Below, piece by piece: positions 24,944 through 32,775 of a stretch of DNA of 54,399 bases (position 1 is the first letter of the stretch; the number at the start of each line of letters is the position of its first letter). This stretch comes from Deltaproteobacteria bacterium (GTDB lineage Bacteria; Desulfobacterota; Desulfovibrionia; Desulfovibrionales; Desulfovibrionaceae). The DNA lies in contig SAAX01000010.1 of assembly GCA_009929215.1 (NCBI GenBank), forward strand, positions 1-54,399, written 5' to 3'. A model generated the notes under the pieces. The model saw only the letters and a list, made by a program, of their open reading frames with translations, searched no databases and was not told where the DNA came from. The translations under genes and the position numbers were made by a program.

Positions 24944-25384
24944 ATGAGCCAGTTACCAGAGCTTGACGAAGTGCAGGAAAATTTCAATATGGGCATCATC
25001 TGCGCCCAGCAGGTGCTGGCCCACTTTGCCGACCGCCTCAACCTGCCGGAAGAAACCGCCCTGCGCGTGGCCTCTGCCTTTGGCTCTGGCATGGGCAAGG
25101 CCGAGGTGTGCGGCTGTGTTTCGGGCGCGCTTATGGTGCTGGGTCTCATGCACGGGCCCAGCGGCCCCTGCCCCCGCCCGCAAAAGCAGGCATTCTATGA
25201 TCGGCGCGACGCCTTTACCGAAGCCTTTGCCAAGGCGCACGGCAGCTTGCAGTGCCGTGCTATTTTAGGGCACGACCTCACCACGCCCGAGGGCATGGCC
25301 GCCGTGCGCAAGGACAACCTCTTTATCAAAACCTGTGCGCCCCTGGTTTGCACAACCTGTGCGCTGCTTGAAGATTACCTGTAG
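24944..25384 (+). CDS. C_GCAxxG_C_C family redox-type protein
   Basis: A 146-residue protein with the cysteine layout of the C_GCAxxG_C_C family: a first Cys in GIICAQQVL, then VCGCVSGALMVLGLMHG, a later Cys in QCRAILG and a terminal group TCAPLVCTTC. Members are thought to bind a metal or take part in redox reactions, and some are predicted to be exported despite lacking a classic signal. The ATG at 24944 starts just after the membrane-protein stop; an in-frame TTG at 24911 lies inside that gene. It is probably co-transcribed with its neighbours. Confidence 0.85.
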   Translation: MSQLPELDEVQENFNMGIICAQQVLAHFADRLNLPEETALRVASAFGSGMGKAEVCGCVSGALMVLGLMHGPSGPCPRPQKQAFYDRRDAFTEAFAKAHGSLQCRAILGHDLTTPEGMAAVRKDNLFIKTCAPLVCTTCALLEDYL

Positions 25385-25394
25385 GAGCATCATC

Positions 25395-25718
25395 ATGACC
25401 GAAACCGCCCCCCATACTGCCGAAACCCCGGCCACCGAAGCCGCCGCACCCGAGGTAGCCGCCGCGCCTGCCGCTTACGCCCCCCATGTTCAGGTGATCA
25501 AGCCCGAACACACGGGCGCGCGCGTCAGTGTGCTGGTGCAGCCGGAAGAAAAACATCTTTCCATGCCCCGGCCCAAAACCTCGCGCCAGCTGCTTGCGGC
25601 TCTGGGCCTTGCAGAAGAAACCGCTCTTGTGGCCCGCGAGGGTCAGCTGCTCACCCCCGACCGCCACATCTGGCCTGGCGATAACCTGCTGGTGCGTAAG
25701 GTAGCCTCTTCTGGCTAG
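25395..25718 (+). CDS. Possible ThiS/MoaD-type ubiquitin-like protein with Ala/Pro-rich N-terminus
   Basis: A 107-residue protein. The first 30 or so residues are a disordered Ala/Pro/Glu/Thr run. From about residue 40 there are strands and a helix in the beta-grasp order: ARVSVLVQPEE, RPKTSRQLLAALGL, TALVAREGQLL, and IWPGDNLLVRKVASSG. The W-P-G-D-x-L-x-V stretch resembles the GDELLIRPVVAGG end of sulfur carriers, but this protein ends SSG rather than GG. TAGGAG precedes the ATG. It starts 10 bases after the C_GCAxxG_C_C gene, suggesting a shared function, possibly sulfur delivery. The family call is tentative. Confidence 0.55.
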   Translation: MTETAPHTAETPATEAAAPEVAAAPAAYAPHVQVIKPEHTGARVSVLVQPEEKHLSMPRPKTSRQLLAALGLAEETALVAREGQLLTPDRHIWPGDNLLVRKVASSG

Positions 25719-25760
25719 CTCTGCCTTGCCGCGCCACGCGGAAAATGGTAACCGCAACAT

Positions 25761-26435
25761 ATGCTGAACCTAGATATTTCTCATGTGCTGAGCACCCTGG
25801 CTGTGGCCGCAGTTCCCGCTTTGCTGGGCATCATCCTGCACGAGGTTGCCCACGGCTGGGTGGCCTATCGTTGCGGCGATCCCACGGCCAAGTTCATGGG
25901 GCGCCTGACCGTCAACCCCCTGCCGCACATTGATCCCATGGGGCTGCTGGCCTTTGTGCTCACCAGCCTTTCCGGGGCCTTTGTTTTTGGCTGGGCCAAG
26001 CCTGTGCCGGTCAACCCCCGCTACTTCCGCAATCCCGCAAAAGACATGATGCTGGTTGCCCTTGCCGGGCCGCTCACAAACTTTTTGCTGGCCACACTTT
26101 TTGGCCTTTTGCTGTGGGCGGTTGTCCACGTTTTTCCGCCACAGCAATGGATGCACAGCAGCAGTTATGTGTTTGCACTCAAGACTATCCAGACTGGCGT
26201 GATCATTAATTTTGGTTTGGGCTGGCTGAATCTGATTCCCATCCCACCGCTGGACGGCAGCAAGGTCGTAGCCTATTTTTTGCCCCCAAACGCTTCATAT
26301 CGTTATCTGAGTATCGAGCGTTACGGCTTTGTCATTCTTTTGTTGTTGCTGTTTACCGGAGCACTCGGCCTGGTGCTGGGGCCGCTGGTCAGCGGCAGCT
26401 CCGTGGGCCTGCTCTCTCTTTTGGGCTTGATCTAG
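25761..26435 (+). CDS. Site-2 protease family (M50) intramembrane metalloprotease
   Basis: A 224-residue protein with five or six hydrophobic segments. The zinc-binding HEVAHGW motif lies in the first helix region (LLGIILHEVAHGWVAYRCGDPTA), and the third ligand is in NLIPIPPLDGSKV. This compact form without a PDZ domain is common in bacteria; the substrate is unknown. GRLTVNPLPHIDPMGLLAF and GWAKPVPVNPRYFRNPAKDMM are typical for the subfamily. Confidence 0.93.
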   Translation: MLNLDISHVLSTLAVAAVPALLGIILHEVAHGWVAYRCGDPTAKFMGRLTVNPLPHIDPMGLLAFVLTSLSGAFVFGWAKPVPVNPRYFRNPAKDMMLVALAGPLTNFLLATLFGLLLWAVVHVFPPQQWMHSSSYVFALKTIQTGVIINFGLGWLNLIPIPPLDGSKVVAYFLPPNASYRYLSIERYGFVILLLLLFTGALGLVLGPLVSGSSVGLLSLLGLI

Positions 26436-26510
26436 GCCGCGCCGCCATGAACGGTTCTGGTTGGCACGTTCCCCTGCAACACGCGCAGCTGCGCGCATAA
26501 GAGGATTGCA

Positions 26511-26948
26511 GTGAAATTCGTTGGCGTAGACTACGGCCTGGCGCGTACCGGCCTTGCCGTATCCGACCCGGAAGGACGGCTGGCCTTTCCCCTGATGACC
26601 TTGCGGCTTGAGGATTTTTCTGACCGCAAGGCCTTTCTGGCTGCCCTTGCCGAGCGCATTGTGGAGGCCGGGGCCGAGGCCGTTGTGGTGGGGCTGCCCC
26701 TCACCCTTGATGGCGAGGAAAGCCTGACCACCCGCCAGATACGCAATGTTACCGAGCGCCTCAAGCGCCGGGTATCCCTGCCTTTTTTCTTTATGATGGA
26801 AGCGCTGAGCTCTCAGGAAGCGTGGTCTGACCTGCGTGAAGCGGGTCTGAAGATGCGCAAACGCAAGGCCGTGCTCGACCAGCAGGCCGCCGTGCGCATT
26901 CTTTCCTCCTTTCTTTCGCTTGCGCCGCAAGACCGGAGCCCCGCATGA
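26511..26948 (+). CDS. YqgF/RuvX-family putative Holliday junction resolvase / pre-16S rRNA nuclease
   Basis: A 145-residue RNase H-fold protein. The first catalytic Asp is in KFVGVDYGLARTGLAVSDP, followed by VVVGLPLTLDG; a Glu in MEALSSQEA replaces the usual DERLT segment, and a late Asp is in VLDQQAAVRIL. Members process pre-16S rRNA and were first proposed as resolvases. The start is GTG at 26511, with AGAGG about ten bases upstream. Its stop overlaps the mltG start by four bases. Confidence 0.88.
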   Translation: MKFVGVDYGLARTGLAVSDPEGRLAFPLMTLRLEDFSDRKAFLAALAERIVEAGAEAVVVGLPLTLDGEESLTTRQIRNVTERLKRRVSLPFFFMMEALSSQEAWSDLREAGLKMRKRKAVLDQQAAVRILSSFLSLAPQDRSPA

Positions 26949-28015
26949 AGATTCTGCTGCGCACGCTTGGGCTGCTATTTTTGCTGGCCCTTGCAGGTGG
27001 GGGTTGGGTGGCCTACGAGGCGCACACCTTCCTGAACACCGCGCCCGAAACACCTGGCCGCGAGGTTTTTTATGATGTTCCCACCGGGGCGCGTCTTGCG
27101 CAGGTGAGCGCGGGGCTCGTCAAGCTGGGCGTGGTTACGGACGCCCGCAAGCTTGATCTGCTGGCCCGCTATAAAAAGTGGGAAAACCGCCTTCAGGCTG
27201 GCCGCTTTGCCCTCAATACCGGCTGGCTGCCGGAAAAGGTTCTGGACGAACTGGTCAACGGCCACCCGGTACTCTACCGCGTTACCGTGCCAGAGGGCCT
27301 TACATGGTGGCAGACAGGCAAGGTGCTTGAAGAAGCAGGGCTTGTTGTTTTTGAAGATTTTCGCAAGGTTGTGACCGACCCAGACTTTCTACGCCACTAC
27401 GGCATCCCCTTTGCCACGGCAGAGGGCTTTTTGATGCCAGACACCTATCTGCTTAAAAAGAATGAAGTTATTGATATAGCGCAGGCCAGGGCCGTTGCCG
27501 GGCGCATGGTGGACAACTTCTGGCGCAAGACAGCCAACTTGTGGCCCGACGGCAAAAAGCCGGGGCCAGCACAGGCTGCCCAGCTCAAGACCTGGATCAT
27601 CCTTGCGTCTATTGTGGAAAAAGAAACGGGCATCGACACCGAACGCGCCCGCGTGGCAGGCGTGTACCAGAACCGCATCAACAAGGGCATGCTGCTTCAG
27701 GCCGACCCCACGGTGATCTACGGGCTTGGCCCGGCCTTTGACGGCAACCTGCGCCGCCGCGATCTGGACGACGCCAACAACCTGTACAATACCTATCAGC
27801 GCCCCGGCCTCACACCCGGGCCCATTTGTTCGTTCGGCGCTGCCGCCCTGGCCGCAGCCATTCGCCCAGAGGCGCACAACTATCTGTACTTTGTAGCTAA
27901 ATTTGATGGTGGCGAGCACGTATTTTCCACCAACCTCACCGACCACAACAAGGCTGTGCGGCAGTATCTGCAAAACCGCCGCAGCCCCAAGCCCGCCGCG
28001 CCCGCAGCGCGCTGA
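26945..28015 (+). CDS. mltG: Endolytic murein transglycosylase MltG (YceG-like)
   Basis: A 356-residue single-pass inner-membrane enzyme that cuts nascent peptidoglycan strands. An N-terminal helix (LLRTLGLLFLLALAGGGWVAYEA) is followed by a LysM-like region and the YceG domain, with the catalytic Glu in IILASIVEKETG and the hallmark RVAGVYQNRINKGMLLQADPTVIYGLG. The ruvX-mltG order with ATGA overlap is common in bacteria. Confidence 0.96.
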   Translation: MKILLRTLGLLFLLALAGGGWVAYEAHTFLNTAPETPGREVFYDVPTGARLAQVSAGLVKLGVVTDARKLDLLARYKKWENRLQAGRFALNTGWLPEKVLDELVNGHPVLYRVTVPEGLTWWQTGKVLEEAGLVVFEDFRKVVTDPDFLRHYGIPFATAEGFLMPDTYLLKKNEVIDIAQARAVAGRMVDNFWRKTANLWPDGKKPGPAQAAQLKTWIILASIVEKETGIDTERARVAGVYQNRINKGMLLQADPTVIYGLGPAFDGNLRRRDLDDANNLYNTYQRPGLTPGPICSFGAAALAAAIRPEAHNYLYFVAKFDGGEHVFSTNLTDHNKAVRQYLQNRRSPKPAAPAAR

Positions 28016-28025
28016 GGAGGCTTTT

Positions 28026-28262
28026 GTGAAGTATCTCATCGTTGAAGATTTTTCTGGCCAAGAAGTGCCCTTTATCTTTCCCCGCCGAGTGGACCACAGC
28101 GACATGCGCGAACAGCTGCCCTACAGCCGCGTGGTTTCTGCCGGGTTTGTGGAACTGGGCCCCTCTGGCTTTGCCTGCACGGGCGGCAACCCCGAGCTGC
28201 AACTCAAGGCCAGACCAGCAGAAGACGCGGCCATTATAGCCGAGGCCCTGCGGCAACGCTGA
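28026..28262 (+). CDS. Small hypothetical protein, 78 residues, GTG start
   Basis: A short protein beginning at GTG 28026 with a strong GAGGAGG upstream that overlaps the mltG stop. It begins VKYLIVEDFSGQEVPFIFP (read as Met) and includes CTGGNPELQLKARPAEDA. It looks like a small beta-rich domain, without known motifs. The site and spacing make it a real gene in the ruvX-mltG transcript. I do not recognise a function. Confidence 0.65.
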   Translation: MKYLIVEDFSGQEVPFIFPRRVDHSDMREQLPYSRVVSAGFVELGPSGFACTGGNPELQLKARPAEDAAIIAEALRQR

Positions 28263-28308
28263 ACCCGCGCCGCAAGGCTTTTGGACCCATCCAGTTACGG
28301 AGCGCACC

Positions 28309-30009
28309 ATGCCCAAGCCGCAGCCGAGCTTGCCCGGCCTTGTCATAGGCGGCACGGGCAGCAATTCCGGCAAAACAACCCTTACCCTGGCCCTGCTCTG
28401 CGCACTGCACGAGCGGGGTCTTGTGGCGCGTGCGGCCAAAACCGGGCCAGACTATATTGATGCGGCCTTCCACGCCGCCCTTACCGGGCAACCAGCCGCC
28501 AACCTCGATACATGGATGTGCCGCGAAGCTGCGCCCTCTCCCACAGAGCGCCCCTTGCGGGGCGGTTGTGGGCCATCAAATAGGCCAATCAGCGGTCTGC
28601 CTGCAGGACTGAGGCGCGTTTTTGCACGCATGTCTGCGCCTTGCAGCCAGGCGCTGGCAAGCGGCACAACAGCCGCCATGTCCGACATTCTGCCCCCTAT
28701 TTTGCCCAATATTTTGCCAGATATTTTGGTTGTAGAAGGTGCCATGGGCCTGTTTGACGGCGGCCACAGAGGCGCTGGCAGCACGGCCCATTTGGCCGCC
28801 CTGCTGGGGCTGCCTCTGCTGCTGGTGCTCAATGCCGGGGGCATGGGGCAATCGGTTGCCGCGCTGGCCGAGGGCTTTCTGCGCCATCGGCCCGTCTGGG
28901 CGGGAACACGCCCCCTGCACTTTTTGAGCATGGTCTGCACCCATGTGGGCAGCCCCCGCCACGCCGACCTGCTGCAACAGTCGCTGGCCCCAGTGAGCAA
29001 GAGCAGCGGGGTTCCCCTGCTGGGCCTCATGCCACGGCAGGGTGCGCCCTCCCTGCCAGCCCGCCATTTGGGGCTGGTCGAAGCACGCGAGGCTCTGCCC
29101 GCCGTTGACAGGCAAGCCCTTGCCCACTGGGCAGAAGACCACTGCGATCTCGACCTCTTGCTGCACAGGGCTGGCGCTGCCACACTGCGGCGGACTTCGC
29201 CCGACCATGCTGCCACGCCAGTCAACCATGCACAAAAGCAACCAGAATTGCCGCCAGATGCCACGCCCGCAAGCCGGTTTTTCCCCGCTTCCTATTCAGC
29301 CACGCGGCGCAGCAAGCACCCCCTGCGCATCGGTCTGGCATGGGACGAGGCCTTCAGCTTTTGCTACGCCGACCTGCCCGCCGTGCTGGGCGAGCTCAAG
29401 GCAGAGGTGGTGACCTTTTCGCCGCTGCGGGATACCGCGCCGCCGCCCGGGTGCGCGGGCCTGTACTTTCCCGGTGGCTACCCCGAGCTGCACGCCGCGC
29501 GCATTGCCGCCAATACACAGATGCGCACGGCCCTGCACAACAAGGCCGCTCAGGGCATGCCCATGTACGGCGAATGCGGGGGCTACATGTACCTTATGGA
29601 TTCTCTACTGCTTGACGGCCAGCAGTACGCCATGAGCGGCCTGCTGCCGCGCAGTTGCTCATTGGGGCAGACCAAGGCCGCCCTTGGCTACCGCGCCGCA
29701 CTGGCACACGCTGACTGGCCCACGCCCAGCGCCACCCAGAGCAGCATTCCCAAGGACAGCGCCCCCAGCCCCTTGTGGGTACGCGGGCACGAATTTCATT
29801 ATGCGCAGGAGCAAGCCGACCCCCTGCCAGCCCAGTGCAGCCCCCTGTGGCAGCTGCACGACAGCCAGGGCCGTTTTTTGCGGGCCGATGGCTGCCGCAT
29901 GGGCTCTGTGGCGGGCTCGTGGCTGCACTGTTACCCCGAAGGCTCACGCCGCTTCTGGCGCGCATGGCTGGGCCTTTGCTCGGCCTATCTTTCAGCCCAA
30001 GGCACATAA
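28309..30009 (+). CDS. cbiA: Cobyrinate a,c-diamide synthase (CobB/CbiA)
   Basis: A 566-residue enzyme that amidates cobyrinic or hydrogenobyrinic acid at positions a and c with glutamine and ATP during B12 synthesis. The ATPase domain has GGTGSNSGKTTLTLALL near residue 13 and VVEGAMGLFDGG near 141. The class I glutamine amidotransferase domain has PGGYPELHAARIA and the nucleophile Cys in GECGGYMYLMDS. It is longer than usual (about 450-470): extra sequence lies at residues 73-136, including ILPP-ILPN-ILPD, and at the domain linker near 290-325. CbiC starts four bases after its stop. Confidence 0.93.
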   Translation: MPKPQPSLPGLVIGGTGSNSGKTTLTLALLCALHERGLVARAAKTGPDYIDAAFHAALTGQPAANLDTWMCREAAPSPTERPLRGGCGPSNRPISGLPAGLRRVFARMSAPCSQALASGTTAAMSDILPPILPNILPDILVVEGAMGLFDGGHRGAGSTAHLAALLGLPLLLVLNAGGMGQSVAALAEGFLRHRPVWAGTRPLHFLSMVCTHVGSPRHADLLQQSLAPVSKSSGVPLLGLMPRQGAPSLPARHLGLVEAREALPAVDRQALAHWAEDHCDLDLLLHRAGAATLRRTSPDHAATPVNHAQKQPELPPDATPASRFFPASYSATRRSKHPLRIGLAWDEAFSFCYADLPAVLGELKAEVVTFSPLRDTAPPPGCAGLYFPGGYPELHAARIAANTQMRTALHNKAAQGMPMYGECGGYMYLMDSLLLDGQQYAMSGLLPRSCSLGQTKAALGYRAALAHADWPTPSATQSSIPKDSAPSPLWVRGHEFHYAQEQADPLPAQCSPLWQLHDSQGRFLRADGCRMGSVAGSWLHCYPEGSRRFWRAWLGLCSAYLSAQGT

Positions 30010-30012
30010 ACC

Positions 30013-30705
30013 ATGACACACACCGCTACTTCCGCTCCCTCGGTGGAGCTTGACCCGGCCTGCACCCCGGCCCATATCGAAACACGTTCGTTTGAAATCA
30101 TCGATGCCGAAATTCCCGAACCGCGCCCCTTTGATGGCGCTTTGTGGAGCGTGGCCCGCCGCTGCATCCACACGCTCGGCGATACGGACATTGTACACGA
30201 CCTGCGTCTGAGCCGACAGGGGCTGGAAGCTGGCGTGGCCGCCCTGCTGGCTGGCTGCACCGTGTACACCGACACGCGCATGGCGGCGGCTGGCCTGCCC
30301 ATGCGCCGCCTTGAGCCGCTGGGCGTAACCGTTACCCCGCTCATGGCCCTGCCCGGTCTGGCCGAGCTGGCCGCAAGCCGGGGAACCACGCGATCCCGCG
30401 CGGGGCTTGAGAGCATTGCCCAAAACATGGGCGGCAATATTGTGGTGATTGGCAACGCACCCACAGCCCTGCTGGGGCTTTTGGACGTGCTGACGCAAGG
30501 GGCCCAGCCGCCTGCCCTGGTTGTGGGCATGCCCGTGGGCTTTGTGAATGCTGCCCAGTCAAAGGAGCTTTTGCAGCAAAGCCCGTGGCCCCACTTTACC
30601 CTGCTGGGGCGCAAGGGCGGCTCGGCGGTGGCGGCAGCCTGCATCAACGCTCTGGCCGATCTGGCCCTGGAAAAGCGCGGGCTCACAAGCGTGGCCGCGC
30701 TGTAG
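30013..30705 (+). CDS. cbiC: Precorrin-8X / cobalt-precorrin-8 methylmutase
   Basis: A 230-residue CbiC/CobH protein that moves the C-11 methyl group to C-12, giving (hydrogeno)cobyrinic acid, the substrate of the enzyme encoded just upstream. Recognisable parts are IETRSFEIIDAEIP, the catalytic His in RRCIHTLGDTDI, TVYTDTRMAAAGL and AQPPALVVGMPVGFVNAAQSKELL. Length is normal. The two genes form a small B12 operon; other cob genes are not in the window. Confidence 0.95.
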   Translation: MTHTATSAPSVELDPACTPAHIETRSFEIIDAEIPEPRPFDGALWSVARRCIHTLGDTDIVHDLRLSRQGLEAGVAALLAGCTVYTDTRMAAAGLPMRRLEPLGVTVTPLMALPGLAELAASRGTTRSRAGLESIAQNMGGNIVVIGNAPTALLGLLDVLTQGAQPPALVVGMPVGFVNAAQSKELLQQSPWPHFTLLGRKGGSAVAAACINALADLALEKRGLTSVAAL

Positions 30706-30784
30706 GGCACCCCCATACCCCCCCCTTCAAAAGATTCTACCCTGAAAGTATCCGCAATCTTCGCCTTGAAATTTGCCCCTGGCC

Positions 30785-30840
30785 TGTTCTTGCTATTTTT
30801 TTCATAGCGCGCTATGGATTCCATAGCGCGCGCAAGAACA
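30785..30840. promoter_or_regulatory. Nested dyad of 56 bp upstream of the tautomerase gene
   Basis: An inner perfect inverted repeat, GCGCGCTATGG (30807-30817) / CCATAGCGCGC (30821-30831) with loop ATT, is flanked by an outer pair, TGTTCTTGC (30785-30793) / GCAAGAACA (30832-30840). CATAGCGCGC is also present twice as a direct repeat. No T-run follows on either strand. It lies 73 bases before the tautomerase ATG and 80 bases after cbiC. Confidence 0.65.
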
Positions 30841-30913
30841 TTCACCGCTGTTGTCCGCAGGCATGCAAAACATGCGGCCACAGCCTCAGAGTCAAACAGC
30901 AAGGAGAATCCCC

Positions 30914-31108
30914 ATGCCTGTCATCACCATTGCCATGCACAGCACCACTGAAGAAGTGAAGAAGAACCTGATCGAAGGCCTGACCGCAGCCGCCGTGACC
31001 GCTACGTCCGTGCCGCAGGAGAAGTTTGTGGTCTTTGTGGAAGAATACGAAACCGACGCCATCGGCATCGGCGGGCGCACACTCAAGGCAATCAAGGCGG
31101 CCCAATAG
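30914..31108 (+). CDS. 4-oxalocrotonate tautomerase-like small protein
   Basis: A 64-residue protein of the tautomerase superfamily. After Met removal the N-terminal catalytic proline is exposed (MPVITIAMHS), and the conserved pattern TEEVKKNLIEGLTAAAV ... FVVFVEEYETDAIGIGG follows. Members convert enol and keto forms of small acids; many in anaerobes have unknown substrates. AAGGAGAATCCCC lies before the ATG. An upstream in-frame start at 30851 would hide the proline and is rejected. The large dyad upstream may control it. Confidence 0.9.
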   Translation: MPVITIAMHSTTEEVKKNLIEGLTAAAVTATSVPQEKFVVFVEEYETDAIGIGGRTLKAIKAAQ

Positions 31109-31141
31109 GGCGCAGAACTTGCGCCTGTCGGCCAGCCATCT

Positions 31142-31549
31142 CTAACTGGAAGAGGTATCCCCGGAGGGGGCAGCCGCAGCGAGCCTGTATCTTCGCAGCT
31201 CGTTCCAGCGCTCGGCTTCCTCCGGGGCCACTTCCATGGCCCAATCAATGGCCCAGGCCCCAAAGGGTTCCAGCAGCTGGCTCAATTCAACACCCAAGGG
31301 CGTAAGGGCGTAGCCTTCGTCTGTGGAGCACACAAACCTGGCCTCGCGAAGTTCTTTGAGGCGGCTATTGAGCACCGCCGGAGAGATGGATTCGCAAGCC
31401 TCCTGCAAAGCGCGGAAGGTGGCGGGCCCGCCACGCAACTGCCAGATGACGCCCATGGCCCACCGCTTGCCCAAGAGGTCAAAAAGCGCCATGAGCGGCA
31501 CGCCGCTGCGTGAACCGCGAACTGGCTTGCCTGGTTTGGGTATGCTCAT
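31142..31549 (-). CDS. HxlR-family winged-helix regulator
   Basis: A 135-residue MarR/HxlR-like regulator. The core VPLMALFDLLGKRWAMGVIWQLRGGPATFRALQEACESISPAVLNSRLKELREA is the HxlR helix-turn-helix. Most relatives have a redox Cys before the first helix (CP-V); here the position reads GVPL, so thiol sensing at that site is unlikely. It is convergent with the tautomerase gene and starts 18 bases after the stop of the upstream membrane-protein gene, probably in one transcript. Confidence 0.88.
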   Translation of the reverse strand: MSIPKPGKPVRGSRSGVPLMALFDLLGKRWAMGVIWQLRGGPATFRALQEACESISPAVLNSRLKELREARFVCSTDEGYALTPLGVELSQLLEPFGAWAIDWAMEVAPEEAERWNELRRYRLAAAAPSGDTSSS

Positions 31550-31567
31550 TGGGAAATTCCGTGGGCC

Positions 31568-32629
31568 TTAGGCCTGATTCTGCGGCTTTTGCGCCGAATC
31601 TGTAACAGTGGCCTGTGCGACAGTGGCCGTTTTTCCCGAAGCATTTGAGGAAGCACCATCAGAATCTTCTGGGATGGCTGTCTTCTCCACCACCTCAGCC
31701 GTGCCAACATCTTCAGCCGATTCAGGGCTGATAATTTCCGCATCGGTCACGTCGTCATCATGGTTTGCGGGCGCGTGGTTTGCGCACGCGGCCGGGGCTG
31801 CCACGATATCGGCTGTAGCATGGGCGTCCGTTGAACCGGTTTCGGCATCAAGCACCGGGGGCAGGGCCTTGGCCTCCACCACCTGCCCGCCAAGGGCCAG
31901 CCTCTGCATCTCGTTTTGCGGCAGGGGAATGCAGCCCTTGTCCACCAGCACTATGCCCGTGCGCTCCAGCACCTCGCGCCGGTACTCATATTCCTGCTGC
32001 ATACGGTGGTGGCGGTACATGAACCAACGGTGCACCAGATAGCACACGGCAATCATGGCTGCCAGACTGCCCGCAATCCAGGGGATATAATCGGTCAGCG
32101 CGCCGCCCATGCGCACAAGGGCAGAAAAAGCCCCGTCCACAAAAAACAGACCCGCGCCAAGCAGCATGATGCCCAGCAACAAAACTACAGTGGGCGCGTT
32201 GCGGATAATGGCATAAAAACGGCGCAGCCGTTCAGGAACCTGTTCATCGTCGGTATTCTGCGCGCCTGCCTGCGCTTCGGCCCGCTGGCCGTCTTCACGC
32301 CCCAGATAGCGCGAAACCCAGGTTCCCGAAAGGTGCACAATCAGCATAAGGCCCACAGGGGCAAGCACCGCAGCCACGGCCCAGCCCAACCAGGGAAAGC
32401 GTGCCAGCGGCGGCCCACCGGGCACTTCGGGTGCGGCGTGCATGACACCGTAGAAAAAAGACACGCCGCCAACCACCAGTTCCACAAAAAAAATGGCCAC
32501 CATAAGATATATAAGCGCGTCCTTGTACGGCCCTGCGTACCAGGCTTCGCCCTGAGCGCTGCGGCCCTTGCCAGCAGATGCGGCTGGCTGCCCTTGCGCT
32601 TCTGACTTGTTTTTCTCTGTTTTCTGCAT
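31568..32629 (-). CDS. Hypothetical inner-membrane protein with acidic tail
   Basis: A 353-residue protein without a recognised family. The N-terminal 30 residues are polar; about four hydrophobic segments follow (ALIYLMVAIFFVELVVGGVSF, WLGWAVAAVLAPVGLMLIV, TVVLLLGIMLLGAGLFFV, WIAGSLAAMIAVCYLVHRWF). The C-terminal 110 residues are Ala/Asp/Glu/Thr-rich and likely disordered. The ATG at 32627-32629 has CGAGG upstream; a TTG further out is weaker. It is divergent from the epimerase gene and upstream of the HxlR regulator. Confidence 0.7.
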   Translation of the reverse strand: MQKTEKNKSEAQGQPAASAGKGRSAQGEAWYAGPYKDALIYLMVAIFFVELVVGGVSFFYGVMHAAPEVPGGPPLARFPWLGWAVAAVLAPVGLMLIVHLSGTWVSRYLGREDGQRAEAQAGAQNTDDEQVPERLRRFYAIIRNAPTVVLLLGIMLLGAGLFFVDGAFSALVRMGGALTDYIPWIAGSLAAMIAVCYLVHRWFMYRHHRMQQEYEYRREVLERTGIVLVDKGCIPLPQNEMQRLALGGQVVEAKALPPVLDAETGSTDAHATADIVAAPAACANHAPANHDDDVTDAEIISPESAEDVGTAEVVEKTAIPEDSDGASSNASGKTATVAQATVTDSAQKPQNQA

Positions 32630-32775
32630 TGTTACCTCGGTTCCCAAAACATACGATGTGGCGCTTTTTCCCGCAAGTCCCCATACCCCGAAACAAGGAT
32701 TTCACGGCCACGCATCGCCCTTGCCCAGAAGGCGCATCTGGCTTACCTTGCCTGCATGCACACTGGGAGGTTCTC

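Noticed and set aside
23691..24947. Plus-strand frame of 418 codons overlapping rnhA and the gate-domain membrane protein
   Set aside because: Out of frame with both recognised proteins; composition is that of a shadow frame.
28263..28308. Possible cobalamin riboswitch before the B12 genes
   Set aside because: The gap is only 46 bases, far too short for that riboswitch, and lacks its B12 box.
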